From: Catalinimonas niigatensis
Lineage (GTDB): Bacteria > Bacteroidota > Bacteroidia > Cytophagales > Cyclobacteriaceae
Direction of reading: 5' to 3'
Length of the DNA stretch: 64,000 nt
NCBI RefSeq assembly: GCF_030506285.1
Contig: NZ_CP119422.1
Location: forward strand, 682,001 to 746,000
Below are positions 1 through 8,528 of the stretch, one piece after another. The notes under the pieces were generated by a model. That model ran no database searches. It saw only the letters and a list, made by a program, of their open reading frames with translations, and was not told where the DNA came from. How positions within the stretch are numbered: the stretch's first letter is position 1; every line of letters starts with the position of its first letter. Position numbers and translations under genes: made by a program.

Positions 1-882
1 GATAATATGGTAATGCATAAATGTGGCAAAGCCCTCATTCATCACTTTAGTCATCGTCTGAGGATAATAGTACTGGGCAACTTTTCGGACGATTCGTACA
101 ATTTCCCGCTTCCAAACAGCTAAAGTTGGTGCATTTTTTTCAATAAAATAAAGCAAGTTTTCTTCAGGCTCTATCGGAAATTTCTTCAGTTTCTTGTATT
201 GTTCTCTTGTATTTAATTCACTTTCTGTTGGAAGTGTTCTTAGGAGTTCATTGTAATTTTCACTTTTTACTTTTGTCAGGCGTTTCATGCGTTCTCTTTC
301 TTCTTCAGCAGAAAGCTTCTGAGGTTTTTTGTATTTATCGACTCCATGATCCATAAGAGAGTGACAAGCATCCAAAACTTTCTCAACCTCTTCTTCCCCA
401 AACTCTTCTTCACATCTTAGAATGTAGTCTCTGGCGAAAACCATATAATCAATAATAGAATCGGCTGACGTCCAATCCTTGAACATATAATTATTCTTGA
501 AAAAGGCATTGTGGCCCTGACAGGCATGGGCAATGACCAAAAGCATCATACACGTGGAGTTATTTTCCATGTTATAGCTGATGCAGGGATTAGAGTTGAT
601 TACCATTTCATAAGATAATCCCATCTGCCCCTTTTTGTAACTACCCTGATTGATTACAAAATCCTTCCCAAACTTCCAGTGAGGGTAAGAGGTAGGTAAG
701 CCTATAAGCGCATAAGCATCCAGCATCTGCTCAGAAGTCACAATTTCTATCTGGTTGATATAGGTATCCAGCTTAAAAAACTCTTTTCCAATCCAACTCG
801 TCACTTCATCTGCAGCTTGTATGGTCTCGAAGTCCCAATTAGGATTACTAAACATTGCCTTAAATTGCTCCTTATCTATCAT
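1..882 (-). CDS. SpoVR family protein (N-terminal part, runs off window)
   Basis: The N-terminal 294 codons of a SpoVR-family protein read leftward off the window edge. Translation from the ATG at 882-880 begins MIDKEQFKAMFSNPNWDFET and includes conserved family segments such as NPCISYNMENNSTCMMLLV, AHACQGHNAFFKNN and the region around MNEGFATFMHYHI at the edge. SpoVR (E. coli YcgB) is named after a Bacillus sporulation phenotype, but it is widespread in non-sporulating bacteria beside the PrkA kinase and a DUF444 protein, exactly as here. Its biochemical role is unsettled. It lies 30 nt downstream of the DUF444 gene on the same strand, so the three genes look like one operon. The C-terminus is outside the window. 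Confidence 0.93.
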   Translation of the reverse strand, partial: MIDKEQFKAMFSNPNWDFETIQAADEVTSWIGKEFFKLDTYINQIEIVTSEQMLDAYALIGLPTSYPHWKFGKDFVINQGSYKKGQMGLSYEMVINSNPCISYNMENNSTCMMLLVIAHACQGHNAFFKNNYMFKDWTSADSIIDYMVFARDYILRCEEEFGEEEVEKVLDACHSLMDHGVDKYKKPQKLSAEEERERMKRLTKVKSENYNELLRTLPTESELNTREQYKKLKKFPIEPEENLLYFIEKNAPTLAVWKREIVRIVRKVAQYYYPQTMTKVMNEGFATFMHYHII

Positions 883-912
883 AGTTGTATACTTAGAATA
901 ATTGTCAAGTAA

Positions 913-2187
913 TTAATCTTCATTATCAACCAAACTCTTCTTTTTAAATAATGCCTTAAATACCGGCCAGATCTGGCTGATATCATTGATGTTACGCATA
1001 GAAAAATTTTCTTGCTTTCTCAGCTTTTTGTAGGCATGCCAGAGGTAACCTTCCAGTCCCCGGTTTTTAATTTCTATATATGCCATATACTGCACTTCAT
1101 TCAGTACCTCATTCTTCAGAAACTGGCTACACTCTACGGCATCACCATTAGACCAAACATCACCATCCGAGGCCTGACAACAATATACATTCCACATTTG
1201 AGGATCATAACGTTCTTTCATTATCTTATGCATGAGCCTTAATGAAGGAGCGACTACAGTTCCTCCACTTTCCCGTGAGTTGAAAAACTCTTCTTCCTCT
1301 ACTTCCTTGGATTCGGTATGATGGCGTATGTAAACAATATCTACATTGTGGTACTGTTTGGTTAAGAAAATGTATAATAGTGTAAAAAATCTTTTGGCAA
1401 TGTCCTTCTCATGATAACCCATAGAAGCAGAAACGTCCATAATACAAAACATCACGGCTGAGGTAGCCGGTTTAGGTACAGTTTCAAAATTATTATACCG
1501 TAAATCCACATCCTCAAAGAAAGGAATCGTATTTTTCAGCCGGTTGAGTTTTTCAAGTTCTTGTTCTAAAACAAGCCGTTTATTTTCATCTTTTTCATTA
1601 ATCAGCTCTTCTTCAAGCTTTTTGATTTTCTGCGCATAGACTCCTTTTAGTGAAATCTGACGGGCCAATGAATGTTGAAAGCTTGTTTTGATATTAAGAC
1701 GAGAAGGAATGCTATCTTTAGTATATCCTGCTCTTTGATAGCGAAAAGTAGTTGTACTTTCCATGTACTTCTTTACCATATTGGGCAGTTCCAGATCCTC
1801 AAAAAAGTATTTAAGGAACTCATCCCGGCTTAGAATAACCACAAAGTCATCCTGAGAAATCTCCGGACTGTTAGAACCCTTTCCGCTACCGGCACCCTTA
1901 CCTCCCTCTTCGGGTTTGGGCACTTTATCACCTTCCGAAAACTTATCGTTACCAGGGCGTATGTACTGTTTCTTACCTGAACGGGGATCATGTCTAAAAT
2001 TGGGTTCTTTTAACCCTTTGATAGGCACTTTTACTTTACCTCCACCATTACTGTCTTTGATGCTTTCCTGGCTGATAATATCAGGAATAGCCTCTTTGAT
2101 CTGATCTTCCACCCGTTTGAGAAACTTCTGACGGTTATTGGTAGATTTTCCTTTAATATTTTTCCTTCTGTCTATAATGTTACTCAT
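913..2187 (-). CDS. DUF444 / YeaH-like von Willebrand A-type protein
   Basis: A 424-residue protein of the DUF444 (UPF0229, YeaH) family, close to the usual length. The N-terminal third is basic and glycine-rich (HDPRSGKKQYIRPGNDKF near 66-83). The C-terminal half is a vWA-like domain with a metal-ion adhesion site, DVSASM at residues 251-256 (Asp251, Ser253, Ser255). A charged helical stretch at about 185-220 is probably coiled coil. In enterobacteria YeaH is co-expressed with the PrkA-type kinase YeaG and influences stress and starvation responses; it may be a kinase partner or substrate. Here it sits between prkA (31 nt upstream) and spoVR (30 nt downstream). The role is inferred from family and context. 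Confidence 0.93.
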   Translation of the reverse strand: MSNIIDRRKNIKGKSTNNRQKFLKRVEDQIKEAIPDIISQESIKDSNGGGKVKVPIKGLKEPNFRHDPRSGKKQYIRPGNDKFSEGDKVPKPEEGGKGAGSGKGSNSPEISQDDFVVILSRDEFLKYFFEDLELPNMVKKYMESTTTFRYQRAGYTKDSIPSRLNIKTSFQHSLARQISLKGVYAQKIKKLEEELINEKDENKRLVLEQELEKLNRLKNTIPFFEDVDLRYNNFETVPKPATSAVMFCIMDVSASMGYHEKDIAKRFFTLLYIFLTKQYHNVDIVYIRHHTESKEVEEEEFFNSRESGGTVVAPSLRLMHKIMKERYDPQMWNVYCCQASDGDVWSNGDAVECSQFLKNEVLNEVQYMAYIEIKNRGLEGYLWHAYKKLRKQENFSMRNINDISQIWPVFKALFKKKSLVDNED

Positions 2188-2218
2188 ACACGTGAATTTA
2201 AATCCTAAAGACCATAAC

Positions 2219-4147
2219 CTATGCCATGGTCTTTCTCACTCTCATAAACCAATCTACAAGTATTCTTATTTGCTTAGCTGTATAGCCTCTGTCCACCATT
2301 CTTTTGGTAAAATCTCGGTGTTTCTTTTCATCCTCCTCATTACTCTTTGCATTAAAAGATATCACTGGCAACAGATCCTCAGTATTGGTAAAGATTTTCT
2401 TCTCTATTACATTTTTGATCTTTTCATAAGCATCCCAGCGTGGGCTTTTGCCTCCATGATTCGCTTTATAGCGTAGCGTAAAATTGGTAACTTCGGCGCG
2501 AAAATCCTTAGGGTTGGCAATACCTGCAGGTTTTTCTATTTTTTCCAATTCTTCATTGAGCATGCCACGATCCAGTATCTCTCCTGAATCAGGATCACGA
2601 TAATCATTATTCTGAATCCAGTAATCGGCATAAATCACGTATTTCTCAAAAATATTCTGTCCGTAAGTGCTATAAGATTCTATGTAAGCTTTTTGAATTT
2701 CATCAGCAATAAACTCAGCATACTTATTTGCCAGTATTGACTTGATGATATTCAAATATTTTTCTTCGGTCTCTTTATCCAATTCCAGTTTGATAACTTC
2801 CTGCTCAAGTACATAAAGAAGATGTACCGGATTGGCCGCCAGTTCTTCATTGTCAAAGTTGAAAACCTTGGATAAAACCTTAAATGCAAAGCGCGTTGAA
2901 ACTCCCTTCATTCCTTCATTGATACCGGCATCGTCACGGTATTCCTGTATGGATTTGGCATTGGGATCAGTTTCTTTTAATGTCTCCCCATTATATACTC
3001 TCATTTTAGAGTACAGGCTGGAGTTCTCAGGTACTTTGAGCCGTGTCATCACTGAAAACTGAGCCAATATGGATAAGGTCATGGGTGCGCAGGAAGCTTT
3101 ATCCAATGAACTCTCACGGATTAGCTTTTTGTAGATATTGATCTCCTCATCAACCCGAAGGCAGTAAGGTACCTGTACTTTGTAAATACGATCCAGAAAA
3201 GCTTCGTTCTTCTTATCATTAGCAAATTTAGCCCATTCAGATTCATTAGAATGTGCCAGTATAATTCCGTCAAAAGGTATAGCTCCTATAGGCTCAGTAC
3301 CTTTATAGTTATTTTCTTGTGTGGCAGTCAATAAAGGGTTAAGCACTTTGATTGGAGACTTAAACATCTCTACAAACTCCAGTACACCCTGATTGGCGAG
3401 ACATAAACCTCCAGTATAAGAATAAGCATCAGGATCACTTTGCTGAAAATCAGCCAGTTTCCTGATATCAACCTTACCCACCAATGTAGAAATATCTTGG
3501 TTATTCTCATCGCCAGGTTCTGTTTTGGCTACTCCAATCTGATCCTGAACAGAAGGATATAGCTTGACAACTTTGAATTGATTAACATCTCCGTCAAATT
3601 CACGCAATCTTTTAGATGCCCAGGGACTCATACAAGCGGGAATATACCTTGATGGAATTTTATATTCTTCTTCAAGTTCCTTCTTGTAATCAGCAAAGAG
3701 GCCAAGAGGGCTTTCATATACAGGGCTGATCTGGTTACCTGCTTTAAGAGCATAAATAGGCATCACCTGGATGAGGTGTTTGATTTTCTCAGCCAAAGAG
3801 CTTTTTCCACCACCCACTGGCCCCATGAGATAAAGGATTTGTTTCTTTTCTTCGAGACCCTGGGCTGAATAACGGAAGAATGAGACAATTTGCTCAATCG
3901 TGTCTTCCATACCGTAAAACTCTTTGAAGGCAGGATAAATTTTAATCACCTTGTTGGAGAAGATACGACTAAGTTGGGGGTCACGCTTGGTATCAATGAG
4001 TTCAGGCTCTCCGATAGCTTTCAAAATTCTCTCCGAAGGCTTGGCATACATCTCAGCGTTTTTTTTGCATTCCTTCAAATATTCCGAAACGGTCATTTCG
4101 TTGAAGGATGTACTGTAATTCGTTTTTATCTTATCTAAGACACTCAT
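2219..4147 (-). CDS. prkA: PrkA-type serine protein kinase (YeaG-like AAA+ protein)
   Basis: A 642-residue PrkA/YeaG homologue, full length for the family. The N-terminal two thirds is an AAA-type ATPase domain with a P-loop (GPVGGGKSS at residues 109-117), and the C-terminal part corresponds to the PrkA kinase-like domain. The family was first described as serine kinases; ATP-dependent protease activity has also been proposed, so the catalytic role is not settled. It is the first gene of the prkA-yeaH-spoVR cluster, which in other bacteria responds to nutrient stress. A 9-bp perfect inverted repeat lies about 37-59 bp upstream of the start and may act as operator or leader hairpin. Confidence 0.94.
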   Translation of the reverse strand: MSVLDKIKTNYSTSFNEMTVSEYLKECKKNAEMYAKPSERILKAIGEPELIDTKRDPQLSRIFSNKVIKIYPAFKEFYGMEDTIEQIVSFFRYSAQGLEEKKQILYLMGPVGGGKSSLAEKIKHLIQVMPIYALKAGNQISPVYESPLGLFADYKKELEEEYKIPSRYIPACMSPWASKRLREFDGDVNQFKVVKLYPSVQDQIGVAKTEPGDENNQDISTLVGKVDIRKLADFQQSDPDAYSYTGGLCLANQGVLEFVEMFKSPIKVLNPLLTATQENNYKGTEPIGAIPFDGIILAHSNESEWAKFANDKKNEAFLDRIYKVQVPYCLRVDEEINIYKKLIRESSLDKASCAPMTLSILAQFSVMTRLKVPENSSLYSKMRVYNGETLKETDPNAKSIQEYRDDAGINEGMKGVSTRFAFKVLSKVFNFDNEELAANPVHLLYVLEQEVIKLELDKETEEKYLNIIKSILANKYAEFIADEIQKAYIESYSTYGQNIFEKYVIYADYWIQNNDYRDPDSGEILDRGMLNEELEKIEKPAGIANPKDFRAEVTNFTLRYKANHGGKSPRWDAYEKIKNVIEKKIFTNTEDLLPVISFNAKSNEEDEKKHRDFTKRMVDRGYTAKQIRILVDWFMRVRKTMA

Positions 4148-4473
4148 AACAACAAAGATTTCTTGGGTACAGGAATTAAGGAAAACATGATACTTTTTAT
4201 CATGTTGGGAATAGAAAGGGATCTAATGTAAAAAGCTATTGTATGATAAATTAGTTCAGCTTATCATTATAGCCAACTTGAAAGCACAACGAAATATTAA
4301 TCAAAACTTGTATAGCATTTACGATCAAGAAAGAATAAATTCTATACATAAGCTATTAAGTAATTTTTAAGAAAACATTTAATATACTATAATATTCACA
4401 TAAAATCTACAACTTTTTGCTATATTTTCTTATTCAATAGTACCTGGTAAGTATTACTTTTAGCTCTCGTTTT
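4148..4473. other. Divergent intergenic region, prkA / SDR
   Basis: 326 bp, strongly AT-rich, between the divergent prkA and SDR genes. Apart from the inverted repeat at 4184-4206 I see no gene, RNA or clean TAnnTTTG promoter. It presumably holds both promoters. Confidence 0.5.
4184..4206. promoter_or_regulatory. 9-bp perfect inverted repeat upstream of prkA
   Basis: AACATGATA and TATCATGTT flank a 5-nt loop, 37 bp before the prkA start codon. It could be a protein-binding dyad or a hairpin in the 5' leader of the prkA-yeaH-spoVR transcript. There is no G+C core or U-run in the minus orientation, so it is not a convincing terminator. Confidence 0.4.
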
Positions 4474-5190
4474 ATGCAACAAAACTTACACAATATGAAA
4501 AAAAATGCCGTAGTCACTGGCGCTGCCGGTAACCTGGGAAAAGCAGTAGTTCGCAAATTACTGGAAGCAGGTTATTGGGTTATAGGTACAATATCACCCG
4601 GTAAAGATGATCCTGAACAGGTAAGTCATCCAAATTTTGAGAGTTACCCACTTGATGTAACTGACCAAAAAGCTATTAATGATTTTATTCATTACACAGT
4701 AGCTAAAATGGGCCAAATCCATTTTTCTGCACTGTTGGTAGGAGGATTTGACATGCACAGTTTTGAAGACACTTCATTGGAAGATATACATAAGATGATG
4801 AAGCTAAATTTTGAGACTGCTTTCATTAGTTCTCAAACCATTTTCAAACAAATGAAGCAACAACCTACCGGAGGAATTATCTTATTTGTTGGGGCTAAGC
4901 CTGCTATTGAAAAAGGGGCTTCAAAAGGTATGACAGCGTATGCTCTTTCTAAAAGCCTGATTTTTAAACTCGCAGAGCATATTAATACTGAAGGTGCAGA
5001 TTATCAAGTTCAAGCTTCTGTCATTGTTCCCAGTGTGATTGATACTCCCCAAAATCGTAAAGCGATGCCAAACGCTGATTTCAGTCAATGGATAACTCCT
5101 GAACAGATTGCTGAGTCAATCCTTTTCTTGGCCAACCAGCCTCCAAGGCTTATGCATGAGACTATACTCAAACTTTACGGAAATGCTTAA
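4474..5190 (+). CDS. Short-chain dehydrogenase/reductase
   Basis: A 238-residue classical-type SDR with a Rossmann fold. The nucleotide-binding motif TGAAGNLG (TGxxxGxG type) lies near residues 16-23, and the catalytic Tyr-Lys pair appears as YALSK near residue 157. It should be an NAD(P)-dependent oxidoreductase; the substrate cannot be told from sequence. The glycine-rich motif sits unusually close to a second possible start (ATG at 4495), which would give a 231-residue protein; both starts are plausible. It is a single-gene unit, and its stop codon shares bases with the stop of apt on the opposite strand. Confidence 0.88.
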   Translation: MQQNLHNMKKNAVVTGAAGNLGKAVVRKLLEAGYWVIGTISPGKDDPEQVSHPNFESYPLDVTDQKAINDFIHYTVAKMGQIHFSALLVGGFDMHSFEDTSLEDIHKMMKLNFETAFISSQTIFKQMKQQPTGGIILFVGAKPAIEKGASKGMTAYALSKSLIFKLAEHINTEGADYQVQASVIVPSVIDTPQNRKAMPNADFSQWITPEQIAESILFLANQPPRLMHETILKLYGNA

Positions 5191-5708
5191 TAAGAAATTA
5201 CAGATTTGACATCATAGTCCGATAGCTTTTCTTTCCCTTTAAGAAAAGCCAATTCTATTAGAAATGAGACTTGTATTACTTGCCCTCCCAGTCTTTCAAT
5301 AAGCCTGCATGCAGCGAGCGCAGTACCTCCTGTTGCAAGTAAATCATCATGGAGTAGTACTCTTTCCCCTTTTTGAATAGCATCCTGATGAATTTCCAAA
5401 CAATCACTTCCATATTCAAGATCATATTTTTCTTGTATGCTTAGATAAGGAAGTTTTCCTGGCTTACGCACCGGAACGAAGCCCACCGAAAGTCTATCGG
5501 CCAGTAATGCTCCAAAAATAAACCCTCTGGACTCTATACCCACAACTTTATGAATATTAAGTCCTTCCGTAAATTTATAAAGATATTCTGTTCCTTGTTT
5601 AAGTGCAGCAGGGTTCTCCAGTAGTGTGGTAATATCTTTAAAAACAATCCCTTTTTTAGGAAAGTCAGGTACATCTCTGATGTATTTCTCAAGAGGATGA
5701 GCACTCAT
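5187..5708 (-). CDS. apt: Adenine phosphoribosyltransferase
   Basis: A 173-residue type I phosphoribosyltransferase. It salvages adenine by joining it to PRPP to make AMP in the cytoplasm. The PRPP-binding signature is visible as [14 protein letters not shown] near residues 117-130, and the N-terminal region has the apt-typical [13 protein letters not shown] and [10 protein letters not shown] segments. Length is normal for bacterial Apt. The gene is convergent with the upstream SDR gene and the two share four bases (TTAA) at their stops, so no intergenic terminator is present. Confidence 0.96.
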   Translation of the reverse strand: MSAHPLEKYIRDVPDFPKKGIVFKDITTLLENPAALKQGTEYLYKFTEGLNIHKVVGIESRGFIFGALLADRLSVGFVPVRKPGKLPYLSIQEKYDLEYGSDCLEIHQDAIQKGERVLLHDDLLATGGTALAACRLIERLGGQVIQVSFLIELAFLKGKEKLSDYDVKSVISY

Positions 5709-5950
5709 GTATTCTATCTTAAACTTGATATTTATTTTTTTGAACGGATATCAGCAAACATAATAGCTGTGTATGACATTTTCAGGCTGTTTAAAACAAA
5801 TTCCATCATTTATAGAGAGCATTTCATAGACACTTTAGTAGGTAGATTTTCCACAAGAGTAATAAAATATTATTTAAAGATACTTTTAATAAGGTTAGTC
5901 CTTATAGATTTGTTTTCAGTAAACTAATCTTCATCCAAAAGAACATAATT

Positions 5951-6400
5951 ATGAGTGATATTGAATCGTCCAAAAAGAAAAGCATCTATGACAATGCAAA
6001 AAACCACTTTTTGGGAAACTTCCCTAAACAATTACCAATAGAACAAGCATATGTCCACATTGGTATGTACTTAGGTTGGGTTATTGAGCAGGATTTATAT
6101 TCACCCTATTTCGAAGATGAAGCAGATACTCAGATATTCAGATTTAAAAATCGCCAAATAAGCTGTACCATCCTTTCTGAGATATGGGATGGCTATTTAG
6201 GCTATGAACTTTTTAGCGAACAGGGAAACCTTTTTACATATTATTACTATGGAGGCGGTGTTTATCGTAAAGATTATCAAACTTTATTAGCCCCTGACCT
6301 TCCTTCAATATATCATGTGACAGACGATTGGGATTCATATGATATAATGGCACAGCAAATCACAAAGCGATTTGAAGAGTGGAAAAAACTTATTGGCTAA
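5951..6400 (+). CDS. DUF7832-like protein of unknown function
   Basis: A 149-residue soluble acidic protein. The pattern YDNAKNHFLGNFPK, then QAYVHIGMYLGWVIEQDLYS, then LPSIYHVTDDWDSYD and a closing FEEWKK resembles, from memory, a family named DUF7832 (short cytosolic proteins found in many bacteria, sometimes beside toxin-immunity genes). No catalytic motif is evident. No toxin or polymorphic effector gene is adjacent here, so an immunity role is not supported by context. It is a single gene with 240 bp of AT-rich DNA upstream. Confidence 0.72.
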   Translation: MSDIESSKKKSIYDNAKNHFLGNFPKQLPIEQAYVHIGMYLGWVIEQDLYSPYFEDEADTQIFRFKNRQISCTILSEIWDGYLGYELFSEQGNLFTYYYYGGGVYRKDYQTLLAPDLPSIYHVTDDWDSYDIMAQQITKRFEEWKKLIG

Positions 6401-6476
6401 AAAGATTTTTCATTTATAAGGCTTATTCCCTATTTTTCAGGACTTTCAGAATGTCTTACATTAAATCAAGTCCGAA

Positions 6477-7865
6477 TTGAAGGAATTAGAGCTAATCCTG
6501 GCAAAATTTAGTGAATATGCTTGGGGAACCCATTTGTTGGTTCTCCTTCTGGGCGGAGGATTGTTCTTCATGCTCTATTCCCGTTTTTTACCTTTCCGTT
6601 ATTTAGGCCATGCTATTGATGTGCTCAGGGGTAAATATGATGACCCAAACGAACCTGGGGATATTAATCACTTTGAAGCTTTGTCCAGTGCGTTAGCCGC
6701 TACTGTAGGTATGGGGAATATCGGTGGAGTAGCAGTAGCCATTACTATGGGTGGCCCTGGAGCACTCTTCTGGATGTGGATGAGTGCCTTCGTAGGCATG
6801 GCTACTAAGTTCTTTACCTGTACGTTGGCGATTATGTATCGTGGAGAAGACAGTGCAGGTAAAATACAGGGAGGGCCTATGTATTACATTGAGAAAGGTT
6901 TGGGAAAAAAATGGAAGCCATTGGCTGTTTTTTTTGCCATAGCAGGCCTTTTTGGTCCTCTTCCGGTTTTTCAGGCAAATCAACTTACACAGATTTTCAG
7001 AGATGTAGTGCTCATTCCAAATGGGATCATACAGGAAGAAACTTTTACCATCAACCTCATCTGCGGATTAGTTCTTGCTATACTGGTTTCCATCGTTATT
7101 TTCGGTGGTATTAAAAGGATTGCCAGCGTAGCGAGTAAGATGGTGCCTTCTATGGTGGTCATCTATGTTATTTCTGTATTGTACATCATTTTTGTCAATG
7201 TTGAACAAGTGCCCGAATGCTTCGCTCTAATCTTTAACGATGCCTTCACTGGCAATGCAGTCGTAGGAGGGTCACTAGGAAGTGTTATCGTCATTGGTGC
7301 ACGCCGCGCAGCTTTTTCAAATGAGGCAGGGATAGGAACTGCCCCACTGGCTCATGGTGCTGCTAAGACCAATGAGCCTGTTCGCGAAGGTCTGGTTGCC
7401 ATGCTTGGCCCGGCAATAGACACGCTCATTGTCTGCACCATGACTGCTCTTGCCATTCTCATTACCGACGTATGGCGGACTACAGATGCCGATGGAGTTA
7501 CACTAACCGTCAGGGCTTTCAACCAAGCACTTCCAACCAATAATATGGGAGGTTACTTACTGGTCATCAGTGTACTTACATTTTCACTTTCGTCATTATT
7601 TACTCTTTCATACTACGGAAGTAAATGTTTTTCATACTTGGCAGGGGCACACCGCGCCCATTACTTTAACTATTTTTATATTTTTTCTATCATTGTAGGG
7701 TCAGTAGCTTCTATCTCTGCTGTCATCAATCTAGTAGATGGAATGTATGGTATGATGGCAATACCCAATATGATTGCTGCCCTAGCATTAGCTCCCAAGG
7801 TAAAAAAAGCAGCCAACCGCTACTTTAACAATTTGAAAAAACCACCTCCAAAAAAAGTTATTTAG
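6477..7865 (+). CDS. Sodium:alanine/glycine symporter (AgcS family)
   Basis: A 462-residue integral membrane protein with about ten or more hydrophobic segments. The conserved AgcS signature regions are present, including ATVGMGNIGGVAVAITMGGPG near 74-94, KIQGGPMYYIEKGLGKKWKP, and RRAAFSNEAGIGTAPLAHGA. The family imports alanine or glycine with Na+ or H+. The start is TTG at 6477: a stop lies in frame at 6462 and the next in-frame ATG would remove the first membrane segment. The stop overlaps by 4 nt that of the convergent TlpA-like gene. Confidence 0.93.
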   Translation: MKELELILAKFSEYAWGTHLLVLLLGGGLFFMLYSRFLPFRYLGHAIDVLRGKYDDPNEPGDINHFEALSSALAATVGMGNIGGVAVAITMGGPGALFWMWMSAFVGMATKFFTCTLAIMYRGEDSAGKIQGGPMYYIEKGLGKKWKPLAVFFAIAGLFGPLPVFQANQLTQIFRDVVLIPNGIIQEETFTINLICGLVLAILVSIVIFGGIKRIASVASKMVPSMVVIYVISVLYIIFVNVEQVPECFALIFNDAFTGNAVVGGSLGSVIVIGARRAAFSNEAGIGTAPLAHGAAKTNEPVREGLVAMLGPAIDTLIVCTMTALAILITDVWRTTDADGVTLTVRAFNQALPTNNMGGYLLVISVLTFSLSSLFTLSYYGSKCFSYLAGAHRAHYFNYFYIFSIIVGSVASISAVINLVDGMYGMMAIPNMIAALALAPKVKKAANRYFNNLKKPPPKKVI

Positions 7866-8470
7866 AGAGTTAACAGAAAATTACGAAATGCATCCGTGTT
7901 ATAGCTGGCCATTCCTTCTTTTTGAAATATAATTTTGCCTTCTGGTGATATTACGAATGTGGTTGGTATAGATTGATGATTAAACTCTTTTGGTAAAGCT
8001 GAGGATAAAAAGTACAACGGAAAATCAAATAACTTCTTATCCATAAAAGCTTTGGCTTTGTCCTTGTTCTCATCTAATGATAACATGATAAACACAATAT
8101 CTTCCCGATGTTTTACATCTTTATAAAGGGCATTGATACCAGGCATCTCAGCAATACAGGGAGGACACCAGGTAGCCCAGAGATTAATAAAAATTGTTTT
8201 ACCCTTCAATGAAGACACATAGAGCTTTCCTTCATTTCTGTCAGAGAGAATAAAATCAAGGTTGGTTTTATTTTCATTTATTTCTTCATTTACCTGTGCA
8301 TTAAAAAATCCAGTAGCCAGTATACCTCTTTGCATGAACCCGAATACCTCGGTCTGCCACCCTCCCAGATAAACCACGGAAATGAAAAGGACGAAAACAA
8401 TCCAGTCTATATTTTTCCTTAATTTTTTAAGAAGCATTGCTATTGTAATTTTCACTGATGTAACACACAA
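7862..8470 (-). CDS. TlpA-family thiol-disulfide oxidoreductase, membrane-anchored
   Basis: A 202-residue protein with one N-terminal hydrophobic anchor (about residues 24-40) followed by a periplasmic thioredoxin fold of the TlpA/ResA/AhpC-TSA type. The active site is WATWCPPC near residue 112-119, preceded by the conserved KTIFINLWA strand. Such proteins reduce disulfides, for example during cytochrome c maturation. An alternative ATG at 8437 would remove 11 residues and leave the anchor intact. No cytochrome biogenesis genes are adjacent, so the target is unknown. It converges on the AgcS gene with a 4-nt overlap. Confidence 0.9.
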   Translation of the reverse strand: MCVTSVKITIAMLLKKLRKNIDWIVFVLFISVVYLGGWQTEVFGFMQRGILATGFFNAQVNEEINENKTNLDFILSDRNEGKLYVSSLKGKTIFINLWATWCPPCIAEMPGINALYKDVKHREDIVFIMLSLDENKDKAKAFMDKKLFDFPLYFLSSALPKEFNHQSIPTTFVISPEGKIIFQKEGMASYNTDAFRNFLLTL

Positions 8471-8528
8471 AAAATATTCTTAAATAAAAGATTTAATGAG
8501 TAAAATTGATTAGCAAAATTCTATCTCT

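Noticed and set aside
1..4147. Sporulation locus, suggested by SpoVR and PrkA
   Set aside because: These families are widespread in non-sporulating bacteria and no other sporulation gene is present.
5697..5927. 76-codon open frame upstream of the DUF7832-like gene
   Set aside because: It starts inside apt, is rich in Ile, Phe and Tyr from AT-rich DNA, and has no recognisable feature.
5951..6400. Immunity gene of a polymorphic toxin system
   Set aside because: DUF7832-like proteins can occur beside toxins, but the flanking genes are apt and a symporter.
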